Below, piece by piece: positions 42,934-52,194 of a stretch of 64,000 bases of DNA (position 1 is the first letter of the stretch; each line of letters starts with the position of its first letter). Under the pieces are notes generated by a model. The model made no database searches, was not told the origin of the DNA, and saw only the letters and a list, made by a program, of their open reading frames with translations. Both the position numbers and the translations under genes were made by a program. The stretch comes from Lutibacter agarilyticus. GTDB lineage: Bacteria; Bacteroidota; Bacteroidia; Flavobacteriales; Flavobacteriaceae. The stretch spans positions 248,001 through 312,000 of the forward strand of contig NZ_FZNT01000004.1 of the NCBI RefSeq assembly GCF_900188235.1. The letters run 5' to 3'.

Positions 42934-44478
42934 ATGATGACCATAACCGAATTATTCATTGCTTTTCTAATCCTTCAACTAATCCACTTTGCTGGAACTT
43001 GGAAATTATACAGTAAAGCTGGAAGAAAACCTTGGGAAGCAATTGTACCTATATACAACGCAATTGTTTTAATGAAAATTATTAACCGACCAACTTGGTG
43101 GGTTATTTTACTTTTTATACCTGTTATTAACTTACTAATGTTTCCAATAGTTTGGATTGAAACTGCTAGAAGCTTTGGTAGAAACTCTAATATTGATACA
43201 ATTTTAGCGGTTGTTACGCTAGGCTTTTACAACTTCTATTTAAATTATGTTGCTGATGTAACTTATATTGAAGACAGAAGCTTAAAACCAAGAACTGAAT
43301 TAGGAGAATGGGTAAGTTCAATAGCTTTTGCAATTATAGCTGCAACTTTGGTACATACTTATGTAATGCAACCCTATACAATTCCTACTTCTTCTTTAGA
43401 AAAGTCGTTATTAATTGGTGATTTTCTTTTTGTAAGTAAGTTTCATTACGGAGCTAGAGTTCCAATGACTCCTATTGCTGCTCCTATGGTTCATGATTCG
43501 TTACCTTTTGTAGGAACAAAATCATATCTTCAAAAACCACAACTTCCTTATATGAGGGTTCCTGGTTTTCAACATATAAAACGAAATGAAATTGTAGTTT
43601 TTAGCTGGCCTGTTGATACCGTTCAACGCTTTTTTGACAAGTCAAACATTCATATACAAAAACCTATTGATAAAAAATCTAACTACGTAAAACGATGTGT
43701 TGGTATTGCAGGTGATTCTTTAGAAATTAGAAACGGGTATATTTACATTAATGGTGAAAAAACTGTACTTCCAGACAGAGCAAAAACACAATACTATCAC
43801 AAAGTAGAAACTGAAGGGCAACAGTTAAGTGGGACTATGTTAAAACGATATAACATCACCGAAGGTCAAAATATGGGTAATTTTTATTACTTAAATTTAA
43901 CTGATGAAAATGCGGCTAAATTAGCAAAGAACCCCTTAATTAAAAGTGTAACCAAAGAAATTGAACCAAGCGGAAATTACGATGCTAGTGTTTTTCCACA
44001 TGATTCAAGATATCCTTGGAGCAAAGATAATTTTGGACCAATTTATATTCCTGAAGAAGGGAAAACGGTTGAATTAAATGCTGCTTCCTTACCTTTTTAC
44101 AAAAGAATTATTGAAGAGTACGAGCACAATCAATTAACGGTAAATGGTGATGAAATTTATATCAACGGAAAGTTAGCAACTTCGTACACCTTCAAACAAA
44201 ATTATTATTGGATGATGGGTGATAACCGTCATAATTCTGAAGATGCGCGTTATTGGGGATATGTTCCTTTTGACCACGTTGTTGGAAAACCCGTTTTTAT
44301 TTGGTTTAGTTGGGATACCAATGGACAAGGAATTTCCAATAAAATTAGATGGGAACGCTTGTTTACAACGGTTCACGGAAACGGTAAACCTGTCTCGTAT
44401 TTGTATTACTTTTTAGCTGCTTTAGCGCTTTGGTATGGAGTAAGTATTTACAGAAAAAGAAGAAAAGAAAATAAATAA
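42934..44478 (+). CDS. lepB: Signal peptidase I with N-terminal DUF5684-like membrane domain
   Basis: A 514-residue membrane protease. The N-terminal part (residues 1-120) is a DUF5684-like domain with three TM helices (WEAIVPIYNAIVLMKIINRP). The S26 domain has box B IPTSSLEKSLLIGD with catalytic Ser154, a lysine in YVKRCVGIAGDSLEI, a large insertion and box E MMGDNRHNSEDARYWG. A final TM helix with a KRRRK tail ends the protein. It cleaves signal peptides of exported proteins. Spacing from dapB is 15 bp. Confidence 0.94.
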   Translation: MMTITELFIAFLILQLIHFAGTWKLYSKAGRKPWEAIVPIYNAIVLMKIINRPTWWVILLFIPVINLLMFPIVWIETARSFGRNSNIDTILAVVTLGFYNFYLNYVADVTYIEDRSLKPRTELGEWVSSIAFAIIAATLVHTYVMQPYTIPTSSLEKSLLIGDFLFVSKFHYGARVPMTPIAAPMVHDSLPFVGTKSYLQKPQLPYMRVPGFQHIKRNEIVVFSWPVDTVQRFFDKSNIHIQKPIDKKSNYVKRCVGIAGDSLEIRNGYIYINGEKTVLPDRAKTQYYHKVETEGQQLSGTMLKRYNITEGQNMGNFYYLNLTDENAAKLAKNPLIKSVTKEIEPSGNYDASVFPHDSRYPWSKDNFGPIYIPEEGKTVELNAASLPFYKRIIEEYEHNQLTVNGDEIYINGKLATSYTFKQNYYWMMGDNRHNSEDARYWGYVPFDHVVGKPVFIWFSWDTNGQGISNKIRWERLFTTVHGNGKPVSYLYYFLAALALWYGVSIYRKRRKENK

Positions 44479-44488
44479 CAATATAGAT

Positions 44489-44522
44489 AATCGCTTTTTT
44501 GAACTGTTTCAAAAAAGCGATT
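44489..44522 (+). terminator. Rho-independent terminator after lepB
   Basis: Hairpin with 15-bp arms AATCGCTTTTTTGAA (44489-44503) and TTCAAAAAAGCGATT (44508-44522), loop CTGT, followed by TAACTTTT. It lies 10 bases after the lepB stop and 12 bases before the wbqC-like start, so wbqC probably has a separate or read-through transcript. Confidence 0.85.
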
Positions 44523-44534
44523 TAACTTTTAGCA

Positions 44535-45149
44535 ATGATTTTAGTTCAACCAACTTACTTTTCGCCCATTATACAATATGTTGGTATTGTAAATTCATCT
44601 AAGATTATGTTTGAAGTTGAAGATAATTTTCAAAAGCAAACCTATAGAAACCGTTGTTATATAAACACTGCAAACGGTAAACATTTATTAAATGTTCCTG
44701 TTCAACACAATAAAGGCATCAAACAAAAAACAAAAGATGTTAAAATTGATTATAAAGATAGCTGGGATAAATTGCATTTAAAAACACTCCAAACAGCTTA
44801 CAACTCATCTCCTTTTTTTGAATTTTATATAGATGATTTAATGACTGTTTTTAAAAAACAAACTACTTTTTTATTAGATCTTAATTTGAAGTGTCACGAG
44901 TTTATTATGGACAGCTTACAAGTTGAAATACCTACCATTAAAACTACAGAATATTCAGTTGAATCAACTAGTACTGATTTAAGAAACTTAGCCATCGCAA
45001 AAGGCGAAAAACCTTTTCAATTAGAACGTTACATTCAAGTTTTTGAAGAACATAATGGATTTATTCAAAACCTAAGTATGTTGGATTTGTTATTTATGGA
45101 AGGTCCAAATGCGCTAAATTATTTAGAAAGTCAACAAATTACATTTTAA
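44535..45149 (+). CDS. WbqC family protein
   Basis: A 204-residue cytoplasmic protein with the WbqC hallmarks QPTYFSPIIQYVGIVN at the N-terminus, RNRCYINTANGKHLLNVPV, WDKLHLKTLQTAYNSSPFFEFY and KGEKPFQLERYIQVFE. The family is found in O-antigen loci and is of uncertain biochemistry. Here it follows lepB, a synteny frequent in flavobacteria, away from the glycan locus. It is followed immediately by the DUF6122 gene (one-base gap). Confidence 0.87.
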   Translation: MILVQPTYFSPIIQYVGIVNSSKIMFEVEDNFQKQTYRNRCYINTANGKHLLNVPVQHNKGIKQKTKDVKIDYKDSWDKLHLKTLQTAYNSSPFFEFYIDDLMTVFKKQTTFLLDLNLKCHEFIMDSLQVEIPTIKTTEYSVESTSTDLRNLAIAKGEKPFQLERYIQVFEEHNGFIQNLSMLDLLFMEGPNALNYLESQQITF

Positions 45150-45150
45150 A

Positions 45151-45468
45151 TTGGAAGCATTAAGATTTATCATTCATTACGGAATGCATTTCTTGGTTCC
45201 AGGACTCATTGCTTATATTTTTTTCAAAAAAGAATGGAAAAAAGTTTGGTTGATTTTCACACTAACTATGTTCGTAGATTTAGATCATTTGGTGGCCACT
45301 CCATTATTTGACCCGAACAGATGTAGTATTAATTATCATCCGCTACACTCCTACTATGCGATTGCTGTTTACACTATTCTTTTAATTCCTTCAAAAACAA
45401 GAATTATTGCAATAGGATTATTGTTTCATATGCTGACTGATTTTACAGACTGCTTTTGGTTGAAATAA
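45151..45468 (+). CDS. DUF6122 family membrane protein (TTG start)
   Basis: A 105-residue protein with three hydrophobic segments and the family motif DLDHLVATPLFDPNRCSINYHPLHS, rich in His and Asp as in the YfhO/LPS-type metal-dependent hydrolase families. There is no ATG between the preceding stop and residue 11, so the TTG at 45151 is the likely start. Function unknown. It is the last gene before the insertion sequence. Confidence 0.8.
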   Translation: MEALRFIIHYGMHFLVPGLIAYIFFKKEWKKVWLIFTLTMFVDLDHLVATPLFDPNRCSINYHPLHSYYAIAVYTILLIPSKTRIIAIGLLFHMLTDFTDCFWLK

Positions 45469-45524
45469 ATTCAGAATGATGTTTTAAAATATTTTTAGAA
45501 AACATCTTTCAAAATAATGCATAG

Positions 45525-45560
45525 AAGCCGTCTCAAAATTAAATTGGGGCGGTTTTTTTT
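45525..45560 (+). terminator. Inward terminator in the left inverted repeat of the IS
   Basis: On the plus strand CCGTCTC (45528-45534) can pair with GGGGCGG (45546-45552) through G-C and G-U pairs, followed by T8. It would stop plus-strand transcription from the DUF6122 gene before it enters the element. Confidence 0.6.
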
Positions 45561-45621
45561 ATTTTTAATTTCTATCGGTAATTTTAGGAGGTTTTAATTT
45601 TTGGCAAGAAGTTGCCATTTA

Positions 45622-47160
45622 TTAGGCACATTTCTTTCTTATATTATGTGCTAATGCGTGTAATCCGAACTCTAATTCAGCTTTTTCTATTCCTTTATGG
45701 GTAAATCGTTTAAAATTTCGATTGGATTTTATGTGTGCAAAAACAGGTTCTACATCAGCGGTACGCTGTTTGCGTTTTAGTTCACCTATTTCGCTAAGCA
45801 AATTCCTTTTTGCTTTTTCCTTGTATGCCTCTAGTTTGTGATTCCGCTCTACAATTCTATTTCCTTTTGCCTTAAAACAAGCGCCTCGCAATTGACAATC
45901 TTGACAGTTTTGTGCGCTATATATGCTACTAGTTTGTGCATAACCTGATTTGGTTTTTCTCTTTCGCTCACCTATTTTTTCCATAGTTTGACCCATTGGA
46001 CAGATATAGTGGTCTTGCTCTTGGTTGTAATATAGTTTATCTCTGTTGAAGTCCTCGTTTTTCTTTTTTCGCTTTGACTTTAAAATACCTTGTTCTTTAT
46101 CAAAAGTGTTGTATTTCACATAGGTGTTTATCTTTTTTTGCTCTAAAAACTCATAATTTTCTTCGCTTCCATAACCTGCATCAGCGGTCAATTGTTCTGG
46201 TAAAAATTCATATAAATATTCAAAAGTATTAAGGTGTGGTTTTAATGTATTAAGGTCGTTGGTAGTCTGATGCAAGGTGTAGTGGATAACAAACTGTGAC
46301 TCTGAACTCACTTGTACGTTGTAGCCAGGTTTAAGTTGTCCGTTCTGCATATGGTCATCTTTCATTCGCATAAAAGTAGCATCGGGATCTGTTTTGCTGT
46401 AGCTTCCACGTTCTGCAAGGATTTCTTGTTGCTTTTCGTACTTGTCCAGATTCTGTGGGAAGTTTTTCTGAATATACCGTAATTTAGCTTTTGACTTGGT
46501 GGAAGCTTTTGGGTTTTTACGAATGATTTTCTCTATTTTTCGGGCTGTTTCCGCAACCTTTTCTTTATCAATTTTTTTGAAGTCAGGTGGAGTGGGATCA
46601 TCATCTTCTTCATCTGCAATGCTTTGTGCATATTTCCACATCGCTTCCAATTGTTCTGCCATTTTCTCTTTGCGCGTCTTGATGGAATTGCCCCAAACAA
46701 AGGTATATCTCCCTGCTATAGACTCTATTTTTGTACCATCTGTAAATACTTCTTTGAGGGTGACAAGTCCTTCTTCTGCTAAAAGTAAAACAACTTGTTT
46801 AAAAATGTCTTTAAAAATAGTCTTCAGTTTTTTACTGCGAAAACGTGCAATGGTATTATGGTCTGCAACTTGTTGCGCAGCAAGCCACATAAAGTTGATG
46901 TTCTCTCGCATCGCCTTTTCTATCTTACGGCTAGAATAGGTATTATCCATATAGGCATAGACCATTACCTTGAGCATCATTTTTGGATGGTAACTTGGTT
47001 TTCCTTCTTTACTATATTCTTCTACCAGTAAACTTAAGTCGAGTTGCTCAACTATTCCATTGACTATTCGAACAGGATGATCATCAGCAATAAGCTCTTC
47101 AATAGAAGGTGGAAAAAGCCAACTTTGCTGTTGATTATAGGATTGAAAATTTGTATTCAT
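45622..47160 (-). CDS. IS1182-family transposase (DDE)
   Basis: A DDE transposase of about 512 residues from the ATG at 47158-47160; a 5-codon longer frame starts at 47175, but MNTNFQSYNQQQSWLFPP is the family start. The DDE residues are Asp in FTDGTKIES, Asp in TADAGYGSEE and Glu in DVEPVFAHIKSNR, all present, and a Cys-rich stretch (CPMGQ, CQDCQLRGAC) lies between. Frame is intact, so the element is probably able to transpose. The terminators in both ends shield the gene from outside transcription. Confidence 0.93.
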   Translation of the reverse strand: MNTNFQSYNQQQSWLFPPSIEELIADDHPVRIVNGIVEQLDLSLLVEEYSKEGKPSYHPKMMLKVMVYAYMDNTYSSRKIEKAMRENINFMWLAAQQVADHNTIARFRSKKLKTIFKDIFKQVVLLLAEEGLVTLKEVFTDGTKIESIAGRYTFVWGNSIKTRKEKMAEQLEAMWKYAQSIADEEDDDPTPPDFKKIDKEKVAETARKIEKIIRKNPKASTKSKAKLRYIQKNFPQNLDKYEKQQEILAERGSYSKTDPDATFMRMKDDHMQNGQLKPGYNVQVSSESQFVIHYTLHQTTNDLNTLKPHLNTFEYLYEFLPEQLTADAGYGSEENYEFLEQKKINTYVKYNTFDKEQGILKSKRKKKNEDFNRDKLYYNQEQDHYICPMGQTMEKIGERKRKTKSGYAQTSSIYSAQNCQDCQLRGACFKAKGNRIVERNHKLEAYKEKAKRNLLSEIGELKRKQRTADVEPVFAHIKSNRNFKRFTHKGIEKAELEFGLHALAHNIRKKCA

Positions 47161-47220
47161 ATATTTGATTATCAATACCTAAAGATACAAAATGACCCAT
47201 TTTTATACAAATCATTTAAT

Positions 47221-47255
47221 AAAAAAAACCGTCTCAAGTTATGAGACGGCTTCTA
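47221..47255 (-). terminator. Inward terminator in the right inverted repeat of the IS
   Basis: On the minus strand CCGTCTCA-TAACT-TGAGACGG (perfect 8-bp stem) is followed by T8. It lies in the path of minus-strand transcription from ettA and would stop it before the transposase, and it also serves as the ettA terminator (16 bases after the stop). Confidence 0.8.
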
Positions 47256-47270
47256 ATGTCTTATCAATTA

Positions 47271-48962
47271 TTATCTAACTAATTTTTTATACTTAATTCG
47301 TTTTGGCATTAAATCTCCTCCTAAACGTTTTTTCTTATTCTCTTCATAATCAGAGAACGAACCTTCAAAGAAATATACCTGAGAATCTCCTTCAAAAGCT
47401 AAAATATGCGTACAAATTCTGTCTAAAAACCAACGGTCGTGACTAATAACTACTGCACAACCTGCAAAGTTTTCTAAACCTTCTTCCAAAGCACGCAACG
47501 TATTCACATCCAAATCATTGGTTGGCTCATCTAACAACAATACGTTTCCTTCTTCTCGTAAAGTCATAGCTAAATGTAAACGGTTACGCTCACCACCAGA
47601 TAAGGTATTCACTTTTTTATTTTGCTCACTTCCCGAGAAATTAAAACGACTTAAATAAGCACGAGAATTCACTTGCTTACCACCCATCATAATTAATTCT
47701 TGTTCATCAGAAAAATTTTGCCAAATTGATTTTTCAGGATCAATATCTGAGTGACTTTGATCTACATAAGAAATTTTAGAAGTTTCACCCACATTAAATG
47801 CTCCTTTATCAGATGTTTCTTCTCCCATAATCATTCTAAAAATAGTAGTTTTACCAGCACCATTCGGACCAATAACACCAACAATTCCAGCTTGAGGTAG
47901 GTTAAAGTTTAAATCTTCATATAATAATTTATCACCATACGCTTTTGAAACACCAGAGGCTTCAATAACATTGGTACCTAAACGCGGTCCATTAGGAATG
48001 TAAATTTCTAATTTTTCATCCAATTGGTTTTGGTCTTGACTCATTAATTTGTCGTAGTTCTTTAAACGTGCTTTTTGCTTTGTTTGACGACCTTTTGCTC
48101 CTTGACGTACCCATTCTAACTCTCGCTCTAATGTTTTTTGACGTTTAGAAGCTGTTTTAGATTCTTGTGCCAAACGCTTTGATTTTTGATCTAGCCAAGA
48201 AGAGTAATTTCCTTTCCAAGGAATACCTTCTCCTCTATCTAATTCTAAAATCCATCCAGCTACGTTATCTAAGAAATATCTATCGTGCGTTACTGCAATT
48301 ACGGTTCCCTTATATTGTTGTAAATGGTGTTCTAGCCAATGTACAGATTCAGCATCTAAATGGTTTGTTGGCTCATCTAATAATAACACATCTGGCTCTT
48401 GAAGTAACAATCTACATAAAGCAACTCTACGGCGTTCACCACCTGATAAGTTTTTAATTGGAGTATTACCATCTGGCGTACGTAAAGCATCCATTGCAAT
48501 TTCCAATTTTGTATCTAACTCCCAAGCATTAGCAGCATCAATTTTATCTTGAAGTACTGCTTGTTGCGCCATTAGTTTTTCCATTTTATCTGGATCAGAA
48601 TACACTTCTTCCAAACCAAACATATCGTTAATTTTATTGTATTCGTCTAAAATTGCAACGGTTTCAGCAACACCTTCTTTTACAATATCAATAACTGTTT
48701 TATCTTCATCTAATTTTGGTTCTTGAGATAAGTATCCAACTGAATATCCTGGAGCAAAAACTACATCACCTTGGTAATTTTTTTCAATTCCAGCAATAAT
48801 CTTTAAAAGTGTTGATTTACCTGAACCATTTAAACCTAAAATTCCAATTTTAGCTCCGTAAAAAAAGCTTAAATAGATATCTTTTAATACTTGTTTGTTT
48901 GCCCCTTGGTAAGTTTTACTTAGGGCGGACATAGAAAAGATTACTTTCTTATCGTCTGACAT
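47271..48962 (-). CDS. ettA: Energy-dependent translational throttle protein (ABC-F)
   Basis: A 563-residue cytoplasmic ABC-F protein with two ATPase domains. First: Walker A LGLNGSGKST, LSGGERRRVALC, LLLDEPTNHLDAES. Second: Walker A IGPNGAGKTT, LSGGERNRLHLA, LLLDEPTNDLDVNT, with the glycine-rich linker and the PtIM region (GAKGRQTKQKARLKNYD) between. The toe/arm elements of EttA are present. It gates the ribosome in response to the ATP/ADP ratio. The IS right end lies just downstream and probably supplies its terminator. Confidence 0.95.
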   Translation of the reverse strand: MSDDKKVIFSMSALSKTYQGANKQVLKDIYLSFFYGAKIGILGLNGSGKSTLLKIIAGIEKNYQGDVVFAPGYSVGYLSQEPKLDEDKTVIDIVKEGVAETVAILDEYNKINDMFGLEEVYSDPDKMEKLMAQQAVLQDKIDAANAWELDTKLEIAMDALRTPDGNTPIKNLSGGERRRVALCRLLLQEPDVLLLDEPTNHLDAESVHWLEHHLQQYKGTVIAVTHDRYFLDNVAGWILELDRGEGIPWKGNYSSWLDQKSKRLAQESKTASKRQKTLERELEWVRQGAKGRQTKQKARLKNYDKLMSQDQNQLDEKLEIYIPNGPRLGTNVIEASGVSKAYGDKLLYEDLNFNLPQAGIVGVIGPNGAGKTTIFRMIMGEETSDKGAFNVGETSKISYVDQSHSDIDPEKSIWQNFSDEQELIMMGGKQVNSRAYLSRFNFSGSEQNKKVNTLSGGERNRLHLAMTLREEGNVLLLDEPTNDLDVNTLRALEEGLENFAGCAVVISHDRWFLDRICTHILAFEGDSQVYFFEGSFSDYEENKKKRLGGDLMPKRIKYKKLVR

Positions 48963-49081
48963 AATATATTATAATTTTTTATTTATTGAAATGTATTTTA
49001 TTTAATGGTTAATCTATTGAATTGTTAAAAAAATTCAGCTTTAACCCTTTTCTAATTTCGAATTTCTAACTTTAAACGTAA

Positions 49082-49258
49082 CTACATTCTACCTTTTAAA
49101 GCGTTAAAAACCCAAGCATTGGCAAAAAAACCAACACCTACAGCTGCAAATCCCCATCCTGCAACATCATCATATCTAAATGCGCCTAAGGCTATTAATA
49201 AAATCCCCATTAATATCATTACTAATGTAGCCCAACCTAATACTGTATTTTTATTCAT
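49082..49258 (-). CDS. Small membrane protein of the CAL67264 type, 58 residues
   Basis: Translation from the ATG at 49256-49258 gives MNKNTVLGWATLVMILMG, two hydrophobic helices (about residues 7-24 and 33-52) linked by GAFRYDDVAGWGFA and ending NALKGRM. Its composition and Gly-rich helices match the CAL67264 family of Bacteroidetes, a label recalled from memory. It is below the usual ORF length cut-off, but codon use, start and stop are clean. It sits upstream of ettA on the same strand. Function unknown. Confidence 0.8.
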   Translation of the reverse strand: MNKNTVLGWATLVMILMGILLIALGAFRYDDVAGWGFAAVGVGFFANAWVFNALKGRM

Positions 49259-49462
49259 TATTTATATTGTTTTTATTACTATTCTTAAAAAGAATAATTA
49301 AGTGTGCAAATATCGTAAAATTAATTGTTTTTATTCTAACAAGTTTTACTGTAAATAATCTTTAATTAAAAAAAAGCACAATAAATAAAATTATTCGCTA
49401 ATTATAAACTGATTAATTATTAAATTAGCACTTACCAAGTATTCTAACAAAAAATATTCGCA

Positions 49463-51475
49463 ATGAAAAAGCGTAATGCAATCTCCAAAAAAAAACTATA
49501 TCCATTTATTTATGCTTTTATCACTTTTGTAGTTTTATTGCTATTAGCAATAAGCTACACCCGTTATGCTAAAGGTCAATGGGAAAAAGATGAAAGAGCG
49601 AATCTATTAGATTTAATGACTAGCAAAAAATCTAACTTAGAAAAAGCCTTATATTCTAGAATTTATTATACCCGAGGAGTTGCCGCATACGTTGGATTAA
49701 ATCCAAATATTTCTAATGATGAGTTTAATGAATTAGCTAAAGAGTATATAAAAAACGATACTGTTATTAATTCAATGGCACTTTCAAAAAATTGTGTTTT
49801 AAATGCTATTTATCCACTTAAAAATCATGAATCTGCAATAGGATTAAATTTACTTAAGCACCCTGAAAGAAAAGAAATTGTTGAAGAAACCATTAAAACT
49901 CGGCTCACTTTTGTGGCAGGCCCCGTTGAATTAGTTGAGGGCGGGTCTGCTTTTGTTAGTTACACTCCTATTTTTAATAAAAAAACCATAGAGGAAAATG
50001 ATTTTTGGGGGGTTACAGATATTGTAATTAAAAAAAATAAATTATTAGAAGAGGCTCATTTAAAAATGCTTGAAAGCGGTTTTTTATTTGCACTAAGAGG
50101 TTATAATGGTAATGGAAAAAATGGTGCTATTTTTTGGGGAGATGCCTCTATTTTTAATAAAAGCCCTGTAATTACAGCAATAAACTTGCCTATTGGAAAC
50201 TGGGAATTGGCAGCGATACCAGTAGGTGGATGGGATAATTACTTAGATCAAGACAAAGCCCTTTTAATCATATTAATCATCAGTATTTTTATTATTAGCT
50301 TCCTAATTTTAATCATTTCAAAAGCATTATTAAAAATTCGACATAATGAAAAAGAGATGAAAGCTATTTTAGGATCTATTGATAGCGTAATTGTTGAATT
50401 TAGCATTGAAGGTGAGTATTTAAGCATCAACTATTCTAATAAAGAATTATTGTATCTTCCTGAAGAAGAGATTATTGGTAAAAATATATTTGAAGTATTT
50501 AGCAATGAACAAGCAATTCAATTTAAAAATGCAATTGAAAAGTGTACTAAAGAGCAGCGCTTAGTAAATATTGAATATCCGCTTGAAATTAAAAATAAAC
50601 AACATTGGTTTTCAGCCAGAATAACTCCAAAATCTAGCAATACGGTAATTTTGAATGCTTATGATATTACTGAGAAAAAACAACAAGAAAAATTATTAAT
50701 TGAATCTGAACAAAAATTAAAAAAACTGAACAACATGAAAGATCAGTTTTTTTCTATAATTGCACACGATTTAAAAAATCCGTTGGGGTCACAAAAAGTA
50801 ATTTTAGACTTAATTATTAACGAATATGACGCTATGGATAATGAAAACCGAAAAAAACTTCTAAAAGCTACTCAAAAATCTTCAGAACAACTAAATCATT
50901 TACTCACTGATTTACTAAAATGGTCCATGTCTCAATCTGGAAAAATCATTTTACAAAAAAACACTTTAAATGTTAGAGCTACATTTCATGAATTGTTTGA
51001 GCAACTTCATAATATGGCCAAATTAAAAGACATAACTTTTATAAATGCTATTGAAGAAAATTCAATTGTAATTGCTGATCCAGATTTAACAGCTATTGTA
51101 TTTCGAAATTTAATCTCAAATGCTATAAAATTTACAGAAAGAAATGGACAAATTAAGATTTCTTCAAAATCAATTTTTTATAATGAAAAATGCTTTCATA
51201 AAATTACAGTTTCGGATACAGGAATGGGAATGCATCCTAATAAATTAAAAACTCTTTTTAGAATTGATAAAACCGAATCATTCCTAGGAACAGAAGATGA
51301 GAAAGGTACAGGTTTAGGTTTATTACTTTGCCAAGAATTTATAGAAAAACAAGGTGGTGAAATATTTGTAGAAAGCACCTTCGGAAAAGGAAGTGAATTT
51401 TCATTTATTTTACCCACTTCCCAGTCGTTTTGTTTCTCTAATGAAAATGACGGATCAAAATTTAGTTCAAATTAA
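49463..51475 (+). CDS. Membrane sensor histidine kinase, CHASE-PAS-HisKA-HATPase
   Basis: A 670-residue kinase. An N-terminal TM (about 16-34) and a second TM (about 268-287) flank an extracytoplasmic CHASE-like domain (YTRGVAAYVGLNPNIS). A PAS domain spans about 300-410. HisKA carries His435 in SIIAHDLKNPLGS, HATPase has the N-box NLISNAIKFTE, G1 SDTGMGMH and G2 GTGLGLLL. No response regulator is adjacent, so its partner is elsewhere. Ligand is unknown. It converges with pirin, sharing 4 bases at the stop. Confidence 0.93.
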   Translation: MKKRNAISKKKLYPFIYAFITFVVLLLLAISYTRYAKGQWEKDERANLLDLMTSKKSNLEKALYSRIYYTRGVAAYVGLNPNISNDEFNELAKEYIKNDTVINSMALSKNCVLNAIYPLKNHESAIGLNLLKHPERKEIVEETIKTRLTFVAGPVELVEGGSAFVSYTPIFNKKTIEENDFWGVTDIVIKKNKLLEEAHLKMLESGFLFALRGYNGNGKNGAIFWGDASIFNKSPVITAINLPIGNWELAAIPVGGWDNYLDQDKALLIILIISIFIISFLILIISKALLKIRHNEKEMKAILGSIDSVIVEFSIEGEYLSINYSNKELLYLPEEEIIGKNIFEVFSNEQAIQFKNAIEKCTKEQRLVNIEYPLEIKNKQHWFSARITPKSSNTVILNAYDITEKKQQEKLLIESEQKLKKLNNMKDQFFSIIAHDLKNPLGSQKVILDLIINEYDAMDNENRKKLLKATQKSSEQLNHLLTDLLKWSMSQSGKIILQKNTLNVRATFHELFEQLHNMAKLKDITFINAIEENSIVIADPDLTAIVFRNLISNAIKFTERNGQIKISSKSIFYNEKCFHKITVSDTGMGMHPNKLKTLFRIDKTESFLGTEDEKGTGLGLLLCQEFIEKQGGEIFVESTFGKGSEFSFILPTSQSFCFSNENDGSKFSSN

Positions 51476-52194
51476 AATTTCATTGGAACTTCAATAAATA
51501 ACAATTCTGATGTTGTTTTTGATTCAATTTTAATACTATTGGTTTGTTCAATACCAATAGCATCTCTTTTAGTTAACACTTCGTTTTCTATAGATAGTTC
51601 ACCTTCAATTACCATAACATAAACGCCGTTGTTTTTGTCAACTACTTCATAAGTAAAAAGGCTATTCTCGTCTAAATCTATGCGTGCAATTTTTGCATTT
51701 TGATGAATTGTTAAAGAACCTTCAACAGGATTATCTATGGAAGAAACTAGGATTTGTAATTTATTAAAGCGCTCTGAACTTTCAAACTTTTTTTGATTGT
51801 ATCTTGGAGTCACATTTTGCTGTTGTGGTAGTATCCATATTTGAAATAAATTTACTTCTTCCGTTGGATGATTATTCATTTCTGAATGTTGAATCCCAGT
51901 ACCTGCCGACATAACCTGAACTTCACCCGTATACAAAGGAATCCATTTATTACTCATAGAATCTCTATGTTTTAAAGCGCCTTTTAACGGAATTGAAATA
52001 ATTTCCATATTGTCATGCGGATGCGTTCCAAAGCCCATTCCTCCGGCAATATAATCGTCGTTTAAAACTCTTAATACTCCAAAATTTATGTTCTGCGGAT
52101 TGTAATAATGCGCAAAACTAAACGAAAAATTTGCTTTTAACCAGCCGTGATCAGCGGTACCTCTTTCGTTTGCTTTATATATGTTGTATTTCAT
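51472..52194 (-). CDS. Pirin family protein (YhaK-type bicupin)
   Basis: A 240-residue protein with two cupin folds. The first has GFGTHPHDNMEIISIPL and GTGIQHSEMNNHPTEEV, giving a His-rich metal site; the second (from about 130) is degenerate. Pirins of this kind include quercetin 2,3-dioxygenase-like proteins, YhaK among them being oxidation-sensitive. It overlaps the MarR gene by 4 bases, is last in a four-gene operon and may be a redox-sensitive or quinone-metabolising enzyme, which is inferred. Confidence 0.88.
   Translation of the reverse strand: MKYNIYKANERGTADHGWLKANFSFSFAHYYNPQNINFGVLRVLNDDYIAGGMGFGTHPHDNMEIISIPLKGALKHRDSMSNKWIPLYTGEVQVMSAGTGIQHSEMNNHPTEEVNLFQIWILPQQQNVTPRYNQKKFESSERFNKLQILVSSIDNPVEGSLTIHQNAKIARIDLDENSLFTYEVVDKNNGVYVMVIEGELSIENEVLTKRDAIGIEQTNSIKIESKTTSELLFIEVPMKF

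Larger units (their letters stand above)
45522..47255. mobile_element. IS1182-family insertion sequence, complete
   Basis: A 1734-bp element bounded by imperfect inverted repeats (45522-45560 and 47221-47255). Both begin with TAGAAGCCGTCTCA and end in a run of eight T (outer to inner); the left is 39 and the right 35 bases. Each folds into a GC hairpin with a U-tract, acting as a terminator for transcription entering the element. The transposase is on the minus strand. No target-site duplication is recognisable. By eye its GC content is higher than the flanks, suggesting recent arrival. Confidence 0.88.

Noticed and set aside
46496..46939. 147-residue plus-strand ORF
   Set aside because: Antisense shadow of the IS1182-type transposase; sequence is low-complexity Ser/Leu/Phe-rich with no domain.
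45512..47266. Target-site duplication flanking the IS
   Set aside because: The left flank (AATGCA) and right flank (ATGTCT) share only AATG-like bases out of register; no convincing direct repeat.
49119..49301. 60-residue plus-strand ORF
   Set aside because: The minus strand of the same bases encodes a clean CAL67264-type membrane protein (49082-49258), which is the better gene.
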